Below, one piece after another: positions 1 to 10,501 of a stretch of DNA of 64,000 nt; position 1 is the stretch's first letter, and each line of letters opens with the position of its first letter. The stretch comes from Macrothele yani. Its lineage: Eukaryota; Arthropoda; Arachnida; Araneae; Macrothelidae. The translations under genes were made by a program, and so were the position numbers. The notes under the pieces are model-generated. The model saw only the letters and a program-made list of their open reading frames with translations, was not told where the DNA came from and did no database searches. Where the stretch lies: assembly GCA_039090855.1 (NCBI GenBank), contig CM077023.1:80017127-80081126 (forward strand), given 5' to 3'.

Positions 1-590
1 ATGCAAAGAAGACAGGACAGAGAAAAAAATGAACCAAATTATAAAAGGCTTAATTATGAAACATCCAGATATTGTGATATTTGTTTTCAGGTCCCTTTCC
101 ACCTTTTGGAAGGACTAATGAGTTATCAGAATCAGATAAAAAACCGAAAACGTAATGCGCAGTTAAAATGCTTTTTGGTAAGCGAAATAAAATATTAATT
201 CACCAATTTAACTAAAGAACTAAGTTTAACTATCGGATTTCTGTTCTGTATAGGCTCAAAAAACTTGTATTGCTAACTCGCAGCAGTATGGATTTCATAA
301 CTTGATAAAAAATGCTTGGAATTTTTGTATTTCATTTTTTTTAGATGTTCACCTATACATTTAGTCCATTTATTTTGTTATTTGAATCTACACACTCATG
401 TTAGCCCGAGTGATTTTTTTTTCACATGCGGCAAGAAGTGAACATTCACCTGAGCTTGTGTCTTAACAATACATACTCAGATGAATTTTAAAAGGTAGTT
501 TTCACATTGTAACATGCTAAAAACACGTGAGCAGAAAAGAATACTGAAAAGAAGATAAACTCAACATAACAGATCTGAAGCATCGAAACA
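1..590. other. Unannotated AT-rich flank
   Basis: I see no gene, repeat family or RNA here. The open frame covering the first 198 bases resembles no family I know and runs off the window edge, so I do not call it. Confidence 0.5.
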
Positions 591-592
591 TA

Positions 593-1891
593 CAACGTCC
601 GTTCCGTAAAAACTGAGAGTAAAATCACACAAAATGAAGAAATACAGATACAGCAAAGTATATGTTATTCTTTCTCAAAGTATCTTCCCTCGGATGATAT
701 GCGACGGTCCCATCGTTCAGTCCACTTCTCAAAGCATGTAACGAAGGTATTTTGTGGAAGCTGCTTTAGCGATCCCTGTACAGCTCGAATAATGTAAACA
801 TCTGTGTTGAATGTTGCGCCACGGAACTTCTTCATTGTTGGAAACAACCAGAAATTGCAGACGAGGTCACGACTGTAGGCAGGCTGTAGCATGATTTCAA
901 TACTGCATTTCGTAAGAAACTGTTGAACATAAGCAGCTACATGCGAGCGGGCGTTATCATGGTGTAGGGTTCACTTGCCCACAAGTTCCAGTCGCTTAAT
1001 CGATATGTGTCGTCGCAGACGCTTCAAGACTGAAATGTAATACTCAGCATTGACAGTAATTTGTGGAGGAACGGCATGCTGGTAGAATACACCTTTATGA
1101 TCAAAGAAAATTGTCACCACCTTCCCAGCTGATTTGATTTTGCGGACTTTTTTCGGAGGAGGCGAGGCTGTGTGTTTCCAGATACTCGTTGTGCGTTTCG
1201 TGAGGGGGTCAAATAAGTGGACCCATGTTTCATCGACAGTTATTACTGTGTTTAGAAAGTTTGGATCCTTTGCAATCATCTGTTTCCACTCATGACACAC
1301 CTGAACTCTGTCTAACAATTGTTCTCTCGTCAGGTGATGAGGTACCCATCTGCAACACACACGATGCAGCAGTAATTTGTCGCGTAGAATGCGGAATGCC
1401 GACGTTTTTGAAATATTAGTTGACGCCGCTATGTCATTCGTCGATCTTTCTTGCAAGATTGCCCAAACAGTGTTAACAATACGCTCCGTAACAACACTTT
1501 CAGGTCAATCAGGTCTAGGGGCAAGTTCTGCGGACAAACGTCCTTTTTTGAAATCATGGTGCCTTCTAAAAATCGTTCACTCACCCAAACATTTATCTTT
1601 GTAAGCTTTTTTTATTAAATCAGCTGTTTCTGAGCCGTTTTATCCAAACGATAGCAAAATTTTATCGCACAACGCATTTTACTTCTTAACTCTGAATCAC
1701 TTACCTCCATAGCTATATGGCGAAATGCAGACAACTGCGCAATAACAAAACCAGAATCGTCTGCCGCGGCTAATAACTGTTGCCATAGGTACTTACTTAA
1801 TTCAGTTAGTCTTCTGCTTGGGTATTTTTTCCCCTTCGCACTGTTGCCAACTCAAAAAAAATTACTCTCAATTTTTATAGAACGGCCTTTG
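593..1891 (-). mobile_element. Mariner transposon, full-length but decayed
   Basis: A complete mariner element of about 1.3 kb, the usual size. The two ends are inverted repeats of roughly 27-30 bp: the left end (593-621) and right end (1861-1891) match when one is reverse-complemented, sharing the core TTACTCTCA followed by a T/A run and GAAC/GAACGG. Both ends are flanked by TA (591-592 and 1892-1893), the target duplication expected for Tc1/mariner. The single gene inside runs on the minus strand and is broken, so the copy cannot move by itself. Confidence 0.88.
665..1710 (-). pseudogene. Mariner transposase pseudogene
   Basis: Remains of a mariner (D,D34D) transposase, the nuclear enzyme that cuts and pastes the element. 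The start ATG is at 1710-1708, beginning MEVSDSELRSKM. The N-terminal DNA-binding part is broken by stops and a frameshift between about 1470 and 1640. From 1456 down the frame is open and carries the first catalytic aspartate in VDETWVHLFDP. One in-frame TGA near 971 replaces a tryptophan codon just before HHDNARSH, which holds the second aspartate. The third motif, normally APCDFWLFP, reads VCNFWLFP: one codon is deleted and the catalytic Asp is Asn. The gene ends GRYFEKE. The damage to the third catalytic residue means that removing the stop alone would not give an active enzyme. Family assignment is firm. Confidence 0.88.
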
Positions 1892-2200
1892 TAGTATCGC
1901 TTAATTATTACACTGCAAAGATATGGGAGTTCGAATTTTTGCAACTAGTTTCGGTGGAGATTCCCCAATCTTGGTATAACTCCCAGAAAAACATAAAAAT
2001 GTTGCCCAAAATTTTTTCAGATATATTGAATTCATACAGACAGCCATTATATTGTCTTTCTCCCACTTTTATCAAATTTATAAAAATAATTAATAATGAG
2101 GAGCACTACACCAACCGTACACAAAATAGCAAAACTATATTAGTGATCCTATTTATTGGTGTAAAAATATAAATATACTTTTCTAAACTTCTGCAGCTTA

Positions 2201-2225
2201 GAAACGTATATTTATATTTTTACGC
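2201..2225 (+). repeat. Left copy of 25-bp direct repeat (target duplication)
   Basis: This 25-base stretch, starting GAAACGTATA and ending TTTTACGC, is repeated without mismatch at 2535-2559. The two copies bracket a SINE plus a fold-back segment. It is long for a target-site duplication but within what LINE-driven insertion can produce. Confidence 0.8.
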
Positions 2226-2434
2226 AGTAGTCTAAGCGACGGCCTCTGATCATTCGTCCGAAAGGGGTACCGGTTCGAATCCCGGTGAGGCATGGGTGTT
2301 GTATTTGTCTTACGACACTGGCTCTCTCCATTCCCTGGAACCAGTGGCCCTAAGTTAGGGACGGGCGACTGCTTATAGCCCATTGAGTTGCTCACGGCGG
2401 TCGTTAAACCTCCAATAAAAAAAAAAAAAAAGCT
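2226..2434 (+). mobile_element. tRNA-derived SINE, plus strand
   Basis: Member of the SINE family that recurs through the window. The 5' end is slightly truncated, leaving GCAGTAGTCTAAGCG as the remains of pol III box A. Box B reads GGTTCGAATCCCGG near 2271. The family body follows (cysteine-free shared blocks such as GGCTCTCTCC and GACGGGCGACTGCTTATAGC), then CGTTAAACCTCCAAT and an A tail of about 15 at 2417-2431. It depends on LINE machinery for movement and codes for nothing. Confidence 0.85.
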
Positions 2435-2532
2435 TTCGCATATCAACCAGATGGTTTTTTATAGGAATGCAGACGGAATAGGTAGACAGTTTTCTGTCTG
2501 CCTTCCCGGTAAAAGGTTGATATGCGAAAGCT
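2430..2532. repeat. Nested inverted repeat directly after the SINE tail
   Basis: AAGCTTTCGCATATCAACC at 2430-2448 is repeated in reverse complement at 2514-2532, a perfect 19-bp arm pair. A weaker inner hairpin (GGTAGACAG ... CTGTCTGCC) lies around 2480-2501. The whole fold-back lies between the SINE A-tail and the right copy of the 25-bp direct repeat, so it is part of the inserted unit. Confidence 0.75.
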
Positions 2533-2534
2533 TG

Positions 2535-2559
2535 GAAACGTATATTTATATTTTTACGC
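2535..2559 (+). repeat. Right copy of 25-bp direct repeat
   Basis: Identical to 2201-2225; it closes the 309-bp insert. The sequence then continues into ordinary AT-rich DNA. Confidence 0.8.
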
Positions 2560-4160
2560 CAATAAATCAGATTACTAGTATAACTTTACTATTTTGTTAA
2601 AAGAGGAATCCCTCGAAACAGCGAACCTTTTTTAGTGTGTCTAAATTCCCATGTCTTTGAAATGTGAAAATAATTTCCATTTCCTTGAAATATATTCAAG
2701 TGTTTTACGTACACATTTCGTGGGGTTAAAATTCGTTAATTCAGTTTTCATTTCAATAATTTCACCTTCTATGATAATTTTAAGGTGTATCAAACGAAAT
2801 CTCTGTGCGAATGAGCAAATTTGTCTGATAACAACTGGTAAAAGTTTAGCCCGACAAGTAACTGGTATTTATTTTTTGCATATGTTGTTTAATAATTAAA
2901 TGGCACTGAAGGTTTCTTGCAAAAGATGTTGCAATATAGGTATTTTTTTATATTTTAACATTTTTTCCAAGAAACTGTCATTTTGTAATTCCTGTCCTAA
3001 TTTTTCTTTAAATATGCCACCTCTCATTTACACTACAGAGTAATATTTTCAGTCTTTTGAGTTTGGTTCGTGCATCAGTAATGTATGTATGGACATGCCA
3101 TCACAGTTGCTCTTTGGAAAACCGCATTCTGGTGCGTTGTGTGTGTTTCAAATGTAATTTTTAATATAGGCTAATTGGAAATCAATTAGCGATTTTGCCA
3201 GATCTTGTTAAAAAGAAAGGAAGATAACCACACTGTTCAAATATTGAAATTAACCAAGTAATTCAGATAAATGAATTAGTTATGTTTTACATATGGATTT
3301 TATAAGATCTCCTGTTGAGAGCAAAAGGGAAAATTATATATGGAACTGATAAGATCTGTCGAAAGCAAAAGCGAAAGATACGTATGGAGCTAATAAGGTC
3401 TATTGAAATCAAAAGTAAAAGCTTATGTAAGTTTTAATTTCAATTTGAACACGTTGAAAAAATCCTAAAACTTAATGTTAAAATGTGGGCTCAAAATGAT
3501 ATGCGAAGGAATATCATTCTTTCGCTCCGTATAAGCGACGCCGAATTTTAAACACATTATTTAAATCCCTTTCCTGCAACAGTGTTTTAAATAAAGTCCC
3601 CATTCGGTGAGAAGGTACAGGTTCCTCCTTAAATGAACGTATTTGCACCAAAGATCGGCCTTCGGGGTGTCTTTCTGATATCAGATTATGTTCAGTTTTT
3701 CTTCCTCCTTTCTTAAGTCACGAATGCCACCAAAAGAAAAGGAGAACCGTAAAGATGTTCCTTTTATACGAAATCAAATACCAAAGTGATTGCTTCTTTT
3801 AAAAGCTTTCTCCGTTTTTGCATATTTTTCTCAAGTTCATATATATCTTTTTAAATATTAAAACCGCTGTCTTTATTCGTTGCTTTTTGTCTTTTTAAAA
3901 TAGATAGCTGTACGGTACACGAGATAATTCAAAAACAGTTAAGCTGAAAATATTTCAAAATCGGGATTTGACTTTACAGTCAAAATCATTAGTATTTCAG
4001 TTAATGTTTTTGTTTATTGAACTGGTTATAACTACAGAGTACTTAACACTAGTACCTAATGTCGAAATTGACATTTCAGCATTTAGATTTGCCCATGGTT
4101 CGACATGCAAACAGACGTATAAGCTGCGTATAACCACATCTAACTAGTTCTGCGCAGTAA
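2560..4160. other. AT-rich non-genic stretch
   Basis: No recognisable gene. It contains the short tandem repeat at 3299-3430. A segment at about 3486-3520 (GGGCTCAAAATGATATGC) resembles 39008-39035 and may be a scrap of an unclassified dispersed repeat. Confidence 0.45.
3299..3430 (+). repeat. Degenerate tandem repeat, about 45-bp unit, three copies
   Basis: The block ATAAGATCT (or AAGGTCT), then a GA-rich AGCAAAAG segment, then TATGGA occurs three times with starts near 3302, 3348 and 3392. Copies have diverged by several substitutions. Confidence 0.6.
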
Positions 4161-4224
4161 TCCTTTTCTTGAAATTACGTTTGAAAACGTATTTTAAGAA
4201 CATCACCAAAACACAGCAGCGGTA

Positions 4225-4600
4225 TAAGTCGTTTCTAGAGGAGTATCCTGGTATGGGCACTGCGATATCTTGTACAGCAACCTGTCCTCATACACGGCAA
4301 CGCACGGCCACGCAAGACATAGATTCTTCCAGTGTTCAACAAGCAGAACGGTTGGGTAGAGGTGTCCCACCCACCGTATTCACAGGATATTAGTCCCTGT
4401 TATTTCAATTGTTTTGGCCATTTAAAAAAGAGAAGAGTCTGGTACTCTCAACGAAAACAAGCAGGATTTAGATGTCCAAAATACAGACATTTCCCACAGA
4501 CTTCAATGGTACTTTTAATGGTGTTTGTAAATTGCCCGCAATTTGGGAACGTATTATTGATAATGAGGGAAACTACTAATAATTGCCCTCAAATACTGTG
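4225..4600 (+). pseudogene. Mariner transposase C-terminal fragment
   Basis: A 5'-truncated remnant of a mariner transposase from a different lineage than the one at 665-1710. Reading in one frame from about 4279 gives IHGNARPRKT, a stop, then EVSHPPYSQDISPCYFNCFG. These are the second and third catalytic blocks with the normal D34D spacing of 34 residues, but both aspartates are replaced (HDNARPH reads HGNARPR; PCDF reads PCYF). The rest, to the stop near 4600, is low-similarity C-terminal sequence. No terminal inverted repeat was found. It is dead and old. Confidence 0.6.
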
Positions 4601-4707
4601 ACCATTGCTTTGCTATTACAGGAATTATGATAAGTTGAAAGCGTTGACTTACTTCCCGTACGACCTAATATGCGTACACAGAAGTGTTAAAGAACAGGAA
4701 TACCTCT

Positions 4708-5748
4708 CTAATACCGCGTTGGTCCTCCTCGTGATCGGATAACGGCATCAACGCGACGAGGCATTTACTCTACGAGATCGCTGTCGTACTGTAGAATCAG
4801 GGAACACAATGTTTTTGAAGAGCGTCCCACAATTCCGTAATATTTGCCAGTGGAGGATTCCTGGCATTGACGGCACGTTGAACAGCATCCCAAATGTATT
4901 CGATGGCGTTTGAATACGGCGAACGAGGGGGCCAAGTCAGGATGCCAAACTACGTGGAATGTTCCTCCAGTTATAATCGGGTGTATGTGGCCGTGTGCGG
5001 TGGCATATTGTCGTGTTGAAAGAGGTTGCACCCGCCGGAGTGGTTGCATGACATGAACGGGTGCAAATTATCCCCAAGGATGGTTACGAAGTTTCCACCG
5101 GTCAGAGAGGTCTGCAGATGTATGAGGGGTCCTAATGCATGGCCTCTGGAAACACCCTACACCATAACAGAGCCACCGCCGAACTGCACTGTCCCTTGTA
5201 GGCATGCGGAATCCATTGCCTCGTGGGGTTGTCGCCACACCCAGAGTCGGCCATCTGGCCGAAACAGTTGTTGTCGCAAATTGGCGGACCAGGCTACACG
5301 TTTCCAGTCATTTCTTTCTGTCTTTTTTTGCTCCGGAACCCCATAGAACGCAGGAAACGTTGCACTATCTGAAACACTGATGCCCCTACTGGCCGAAGAA
5401 TTGAATTGCCCTGTGATTTGCGGCAATGTTGTACGCCTGGCGAATGTTACGATGCGTGCCAGACGCCGCTGTCCACAATTTTCCAGGGCTTTTCTGCCGC
5501 CACACCGGTCTCTCACGGGATTTCCCCTGAGTGTGTGTAGTCCAGGTACACCTTGAAATTGTTGACAAAGCAAATCCAAATTTCGTGGTAATTTCCGAGA
5601 TGGAGTGACCCATCTCTCTGGCTCCGACTATTAAACCACGCTCGAAATCGCTTAAATCCTGGTAAGCTGCCTTCTGAACTGCGAATGCTACTACTTGAGT
5701 TGCGGAGATATCTGCTTTTATATATACATCGTTTGCAGGCGATACCAT
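4708..5748 (-). pseudogene. Tc1-like transposase pseudogene
   Basis: Decayed Tc1-like (DD34E) transposase on the minus strand. The N-terminal helix-turn-helix region is readable from about 5670 (LSDFERGLIVGAREMGHSIS, then FALSTIS). It is then frameshifted, and the middle continues as WKRVAWSANL...GRLWVWRQPHE, where the expected SDESRF is SANLRQ, so the first Asp is lost. The second block FQHDNMPPHTA keeps its Asp and the last block SPYSNAIEYIWD keeps its Glu. An in-frame TAA at 4765-4767 precedes the C-terminal MPRRVDAVI...GGPTRY and the natural stop at 4708-4710. Several stops and shifts make it inactive. I could not recognise the terminal repeats. Confidence 0.78.
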
Positions 5749-5824
5749 TTACCGCATAGGTATGTTGTCATGTAATGGAAATGGTAGAGCCCTTCGCAGT
5801 TTTTTTGGCACCTCAGTGAATATG

Positions 5825-5847
5825 TCGTGTGTGTGTGTGTGTGTGTA
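5825..5847 (+). repeat. (GT)n microsatellite
   Basis: A nearly pure run of GT dinucleotides lying just outside the left end of the next Tc1-like element. Confidence 0.85.
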
Positions 5848-5860
5848 CATGACACATATA

Positions 5861-7091
5861 CTCTATTGAAAAAAGTAACCAGACACCCCTTCAAAAGCAA
5901 ATGAACGAATACGCTGCGTTGTTAAGATGCGTGGTGCAGCTGCAAGCGGTATAAAAACAAGCCTGCAGCTAACCGTGATCATATCGCACTGTGAGGTTGA
6001 GTGAAAATGTCGCGGCGGGAGAGAACTGACTTTGAGAAAGGAAAGATTGTTGGGTGTTATATTAGTGGATTGTCCATAAGAGAAACCGCGAGGAGTTTAA
6101 ACATATCCAAGTCAACTGTTTTGGATGTACTGAATAAGTGGAAGACACATGGCGTGCCTGAAGCAGCAAAACGTACCGGCAGACCAAAGAAAATCAGTGA
6201 TAGAGAACGTCGAAGATTCACGAGAGTCGTTAGAGCTAATCAACGGAGTACTGCACAAGACCTCAGTGTACAGGTGAGTAAAAACACTGGAACCTTGGTA
6301 TGTACACGTACCATTTGCAGAAAACTTCATTCCATGTATTACCGTGGTCGTGCGGCTGCTCATAAGCCCTTCATCTCCACTCGGAATGCTACTCGTCGTT
6401 TAGCAGAGTGTAAAGAACATTTATCGTGGACCGTAGGTCAATGGAAACGGCTGATATGGACTGATGAATCCAGATACACGATCCATCAGTTTGATGGCCG
6501 TATGTGGGTATGGCGGCATCCGGGGGAACGCTATTTACCACAGTGTACTGTTCCTACGGTCAAGTTTGGAGCTGGCAGTGTACTCGTGTGGGTTTTTTCG
6601 TGGTATGGTCCCGGCCCATTGGTTATCGTGGACAAACTTGTTAACCAGCAGGTCTTCCTCTATTTTCTAGACAATTATGCCCTACCAATTCTGTGGCAAT
6701 ACAATGGAACCGAGCCTTGTTGGTACCAGCAGGATAATGCACCAAGCCATAAAGCAGAGACTGTTACGGCGTGGGTTGACGATAATTCCGTATCATGTGT
6801 GGACTGGCCAGCACACAGCCCTGACCTTAATCCCATAGAGCACCTATGGGATGAATTAGGGCGCCGCATACGAAGTTTGGAATCAATACTAAGCAACAGT
6901 TAGCGACAGCATTATGTACTGAATGGAAGCGCATACCTATCGCTGTGTTCTAAAACCTTGTCGAAAGCATGTCTCGAAGGGTCAGTGCATGCATTAAGGC
7001 CAAAGGTGGATCGACACCGTACAAATGTACCTGAATAAATGCTACCTTGTGTTTCTCTCGTAGGTGTCCGGTGACTTTTGTCAATATAGTG
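5861..7091 (+). mobile_element. Tc1-like transposon, copy 1 of a two-copy family
   Basis: A complete 1231-bp element. The left end (CTCTATTGAAAAAAGTAACC) and right end (reverse complement CACTATATTGACAAAAGTCA) are matching inverted repeats, with TA at 5859-5860 and 7092-7093. It encloses one transposase gene reading the same way. A sister copy with the same ends and almost the same length (1232 bp) is at 48321-49552, so the family is well defined within this window. Confidence 0.9.
6007..7034 (+). pseudogene. Tc1-like DD34E transposase, one late frameshift
   Basis: Transposase with start ATG at 6007 (MSRRERTDFEKGKIVG). The N-terminal half has the two helix-turn-helix segments (about residues 20-50 and 75-110) joined by the GRPKK hook typical of Tc1 proteins. 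The catalytic domain is complete: IWTDESRY, QQDNAPSHKA, then SPDLNPIEHLW with 34 residues between the second Asp and the Glu. The frame stays open to 6903, where about 7 bases are missing relative to the sister copy (near 6883-6890). That shifts the last 40 codons; the original C-terminus can still be read in another frame as far as a stop at 7032-7034. The loss spares the DDE core but removes the C-terminal tail. MVWGC/VWG is altered to VWVFSWYG near residue 197. I call it a recently damaged copy. Confidence 0.85.
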
Positions 7092-7619
7092 TATATCATA
7101 TGTTGTGTATATGGATAGGTATTGTCGTTCATTAAGTAATCGATATTTTTGAGGAAGTAGAATAAAGAAATGCTGCCTTGTGTCTGTTAATCAAAGTGTC
7201 ATCGCATGAGGCAAGAAAATTTAACTACTTCACCAGGTGATGCGCCAAACACTCTGTCTGTTCAGTTTTCCCACTTAACGGAACTTCTGACTTGAGCCGC
7301 TTCAAATCTGAAATTAGAACTCCATCACCTAGATTTATATTTAGCAACGAAAAGTAGCGGCTGTTGTCTCCCAAAGTGCTCCTGAGATTGCCTTATTTTT
7401 AACTGTGCAATGTTATTCATCCTGTTTTTGAAAGAAATATAAACATGTATCACACAAAGGCGGAAACAAATTTGATAAAAAGCTGATACCTTTAAAAGCG
7501 AAAACTGAGTAAATAGCGCACATAACCGTGTGAAAACTCTTGGATTTATTTGAGCACTGTGAAGTTCGATAAAAATGCTTCATCCTTAACTTGTTCATTT
7601 ACCTTTTCGTCACGCTGCT

Positions 7620-7825
7620 CAGGTGACCAAGTTGACAGAGGTACGTACGGGTTTGAATCTCGAATGGGACATGTGTGTTGCATTTTTTTTAATGCTGTTT
7701 CTGTACTGGATTCTCTGCAGCTAGTGGTTCCTAAATAAGGATGAACGTTTCTTCAGCCTTGGTAGTCAATGTAAGTCGTTAAGCACCGCAAAAAAATAAA
7801 AATAAATAAATAAATAAATAAAGAT
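7620..7825 (+). mobile_element. Old, degenerate SINE of the window's tRNA-derived family
   Basis: Box-B-like GGGTTTGAATCTCG at about 7648, then GACATGTGTGTTGCATTT, CAGCTAGTGGTTCCTAAATAAGG and GTCGTTAAGCACCGC follow the family order, ending in an (AAAT)n tail at 7792-7822. Similarity is weak and the 5' head is lost, so this is an old copy or a related subfamily. Confidence 0.45.
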
Positions 7826-7895
7826 GCTCCTTATGCCCTTTATCGGTAGATAAAATTTTAATTGTGGCATTTTCGAGATTCCGTTTTGTGCAGCT

Positions 7896-8116
7896 GTTTA
7901 AAATTTTACCGTGGGTTGCACCAAAAATTAGTGCTACACTAGCTGCACCACTTTTGGGGCAAAGATGTGGCACATAAAACATACAAAGATATGATGCAAT
8001 TATGGTATACAACCTGACTGGTGCAAAGCTTCACTCATCGCAACATGTTCTTTTATGTTTCATGCACCACACAAGGGCATGACTTAGCCCTAAAATCTGG
8101 TGCAGTTGGTAGACGC
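7896..8116 (+). mobile_element. Fragment of the TGGTGCA fold-back MITE family
   Basis: CTGTTTAAAATTTTACC then GGGTTGCACCAAAAATTAG and CTAGCTGCACCACTTTTGGG match the arms of the complex at 16073-16674. A weak reverse-complement arm (AAATCTGGTGCAGTTGG) is near 8086-8102. Non-coding; the right end is truncated or decayed. Confidence 0.6.
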
Positions 8117-8954
8117 TGATAGTGATGAATGCATTTTATAAGAATAGAACTCAGCTTATACAGTATTTACCCTGATGGTATAACAAATTGGTATTAAGAA
8201 TGTTGTCCATGTTGCTGTACTGAATGTTCAACCGTATCTCCTGCAGAGATTCACAGTTTTCGCAACCAACAAGGTAAAAGGTAAAATAAGAAGAGAGAGA
8301 GTTTTTAGAAGAAAAGCACATGTTGCAACTATTGAGTTTTGCGACAGTCCAAATATTAAGCTACTGCTCTCTGGAAACGAATTACTTGATCAGGTGAAAC
8401 TACGCTTTGGACTCGTTCGACAAGAATGAATAAGGTGCAAACAAGGAAATCATTTGGATTTAAAACATCTGAAGACTTCACTGAAATATAGTGGAGTGAA
8501 GTCATGCATTACCAGTTTTTTAAACCAAATAAATATAGATACGGCATTTTTGATCACTTAGCAGAATGTCTGTTCAAGTGCCGAGCAGTACGACGTGGAT
8601 GGGGGGGATTTTTTATCCAGAATGGAATGGTTCAAACAGAGTACACTTCACGAAAAGCAACAAGTTAGCTACGAGAGCATGTTGATCGGCCTCTTCAAAC
8701 ACCGTACTTTTTTAAGTATCTTGAACACATTTAAAAAACAATAAAGTGAGATTTTCTGAAGGTTCCAAGTGCCATTAATACATTCCACATCGGCGTGGAG
8801 GAGAAATGGACTAGCACTTCAGTTAACGACAAGCTATGAACAACGCGTGACACTCTCAGCAAAGAAAGAGAAAACATGACTAGACTGCAGCAAATGTTTA
8901 TTTAACTATTTCTGAGGCAGAAAAGGAGCATCTTCCGCTGTTCTCTCTTATATA
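8117..8954. other. No recognisable features
   Basis: AT-rich sequence without a supported gene or a repeat relationship that I can see within the window. Confidence 0.45.
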
Positions 8955-10501
8955 CACTGGTGTGCAAAAATTAAGGACGAAGAGGAGAAATTAGCATAAC
9001 AGCGGAACGAGCAGGCAGAACGGACCGAAAGACCACTCAGGAGATAGACTAGGCTCCGGTACGGTAGGGCATGCGCATATATGCAGTATGACGTGGGGGG
9101 GGTCGGAAGGGTATAAAGCACATGGGCAGTGTACGCTCAGCAATTCGGTGAAAACTATTGCACGGTGTACATCGGTTTGAACGACGTCGAGTTGCTGCCA
9201 CCATGTGATATGTCCAACAGGCAATCCAGTAGAAGACATCTGGTTGACTTTACCCGAGGTCGCGTCATTGGGAAGTTGGAAGAAGATCGAAGTGTGACTA
9301 GTGTGGCCCAGGAGTTCGGGATCGCTCACAGCATCATTTCACGAGCTTGGAGAGCATTTCAAACAACAGGAACAGCTGTCCGAGAGTTTAGCAGTGGTCG
9401 TCCACGAGCAACCACGACGGCGGACGACCGGTGTATTGTCCTACAGGTGAGAAGAGACAGACGGCAGACAGCGGGAGAAATCGCAAGACACATGCAACAG
9501 ACAACTGGACGTCCGTTATCGCGTTTTACCGTGGCCAGGAGGCTGCACAAAGGTGGTCTATTTGCATGACGACCAGCACGGTGTGTGCCATTAAAGCCTG
9601 CTCATCGTAGACGGCGGTTTCTGTGGTGCCAGGAACACAAGAACTGGACACATCAGCAATGGGGTCGAGTTCTCTTTACGGATGAGAACCGATTTAGTCT
9701 GACGAGCGATTCTGGACGTATACACATCTGGAGAGAGCAGGGAACACGCAATCACACCTCCAACATCATCGAAAGGGACCGGTTTGGAGGTGGTGGAGTT
9801 CTTGTTTGGGGCGGTATCATGCTTGGTAGCCGTATTGACCTCCATATCTTCCAAGGAGGTTCAGTCACTGGTGTCCGCTATTGTACCGAGATTCTCCTGC
9901 CTCACATGTGTCTGTTTAGAGGTGCTGTGGGTCCTGAGTTCCTCTTCATGTACGACAACGCTACACCTCATCGTACAGTGGCTGTCGCAGAGCTGTTGGA
10001 GAGTGAAGATATTCAACGCATAGATTGGCCCGCAAGGTCCCCGAACCTAAATCCAATCGAACATGTGTGGGACCTTCTTGGGAGACGCTTGGCAGCACGT
10101 CACCAGCCGCCAGCAACGATTCCGCAGCTGCGATTGGCGCTACAAGAGGAATGGGCCGCGATGCCTCAACAGCTCCTTGACAACCTCGTCCTCAGCATGG
10201 ACAGACGTTGTAAATCCTGCAACGCAGTCAGGGGTGATCATACCCCTTACTAAAGACTGGATTTTTCTTGGCAGCCTCCTGTCACATGGACGTTTCTGTC
10301 TTCTATCCAGTTGTGCTCGAAGCTACCTTTTCAATAAAGTGCCTTTGTATCCTTTGGATTCCTTGTTTGGACGGTTTTGCTCACATGTCCCATATTCTTA
10401 CATCTTGGGGATCTTATGGTAGGATTTGAGTAGATGTGGAGCACTTCTGCACGACATTACATTCGAAAAACCGTCTCGTCCTTAATTTTTGCACGCTAGT
10501 G
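8955..10501 (+). mobile_element. Tc1-like transposon with near-intact gene
   Basis: A 1547-bp element bounded by TA at 8953-8954 and 10502-10503. The inverted repeats are near-perfect: CACTGGTGTGCAAAAATTAA at the left, and the reverse complement of the right end is CACTAGCGTGCAAAAATTAA. It carries one transposase gene on the plus strand, is more GC-rich than its surroundings, and is the best-preserved element of the window, which suggests relatively recent arrival. Confidence 0.92.
9210..10253 (+). pseudogene. Tc1-like DD34E transposase with a single in-frame stop
   Basis: A 348-codon frame starting at ATG 9210 (MSNRQSSRRHLVDFTRGRVI) with no frameshift. The only lesion is TGA at 9567-9569, between GGLFA and RPARCVPLKP. 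In related proteins this position is usually Arg, and CGA to TGA is a simple C-to-T change at a CpG. Domains: helix-turn-helix 1 (about residues 12-50), a GRPRAT hook, helix-turn-helix 2 (about 75-118), then the catalytic domain with FTDENRFSL, MYDNATPHRT and SPNLNPIEHVW. The spacing is 34 residues between the second Asp and the Glu, so all three catalytic residues are present. It would act in the nucleus on the element's own ends. The ATG at 9203 is out of use because TGA follows it at once. Confidence 0.9.

Noticed and set aside
1..198. 65-codon open frame at the window edge
   Set aside because: No similarity I recognise; high Arg/Lys/Asn content is typical of AT-rich noncoding DNA, and there is no splice or promoter support.
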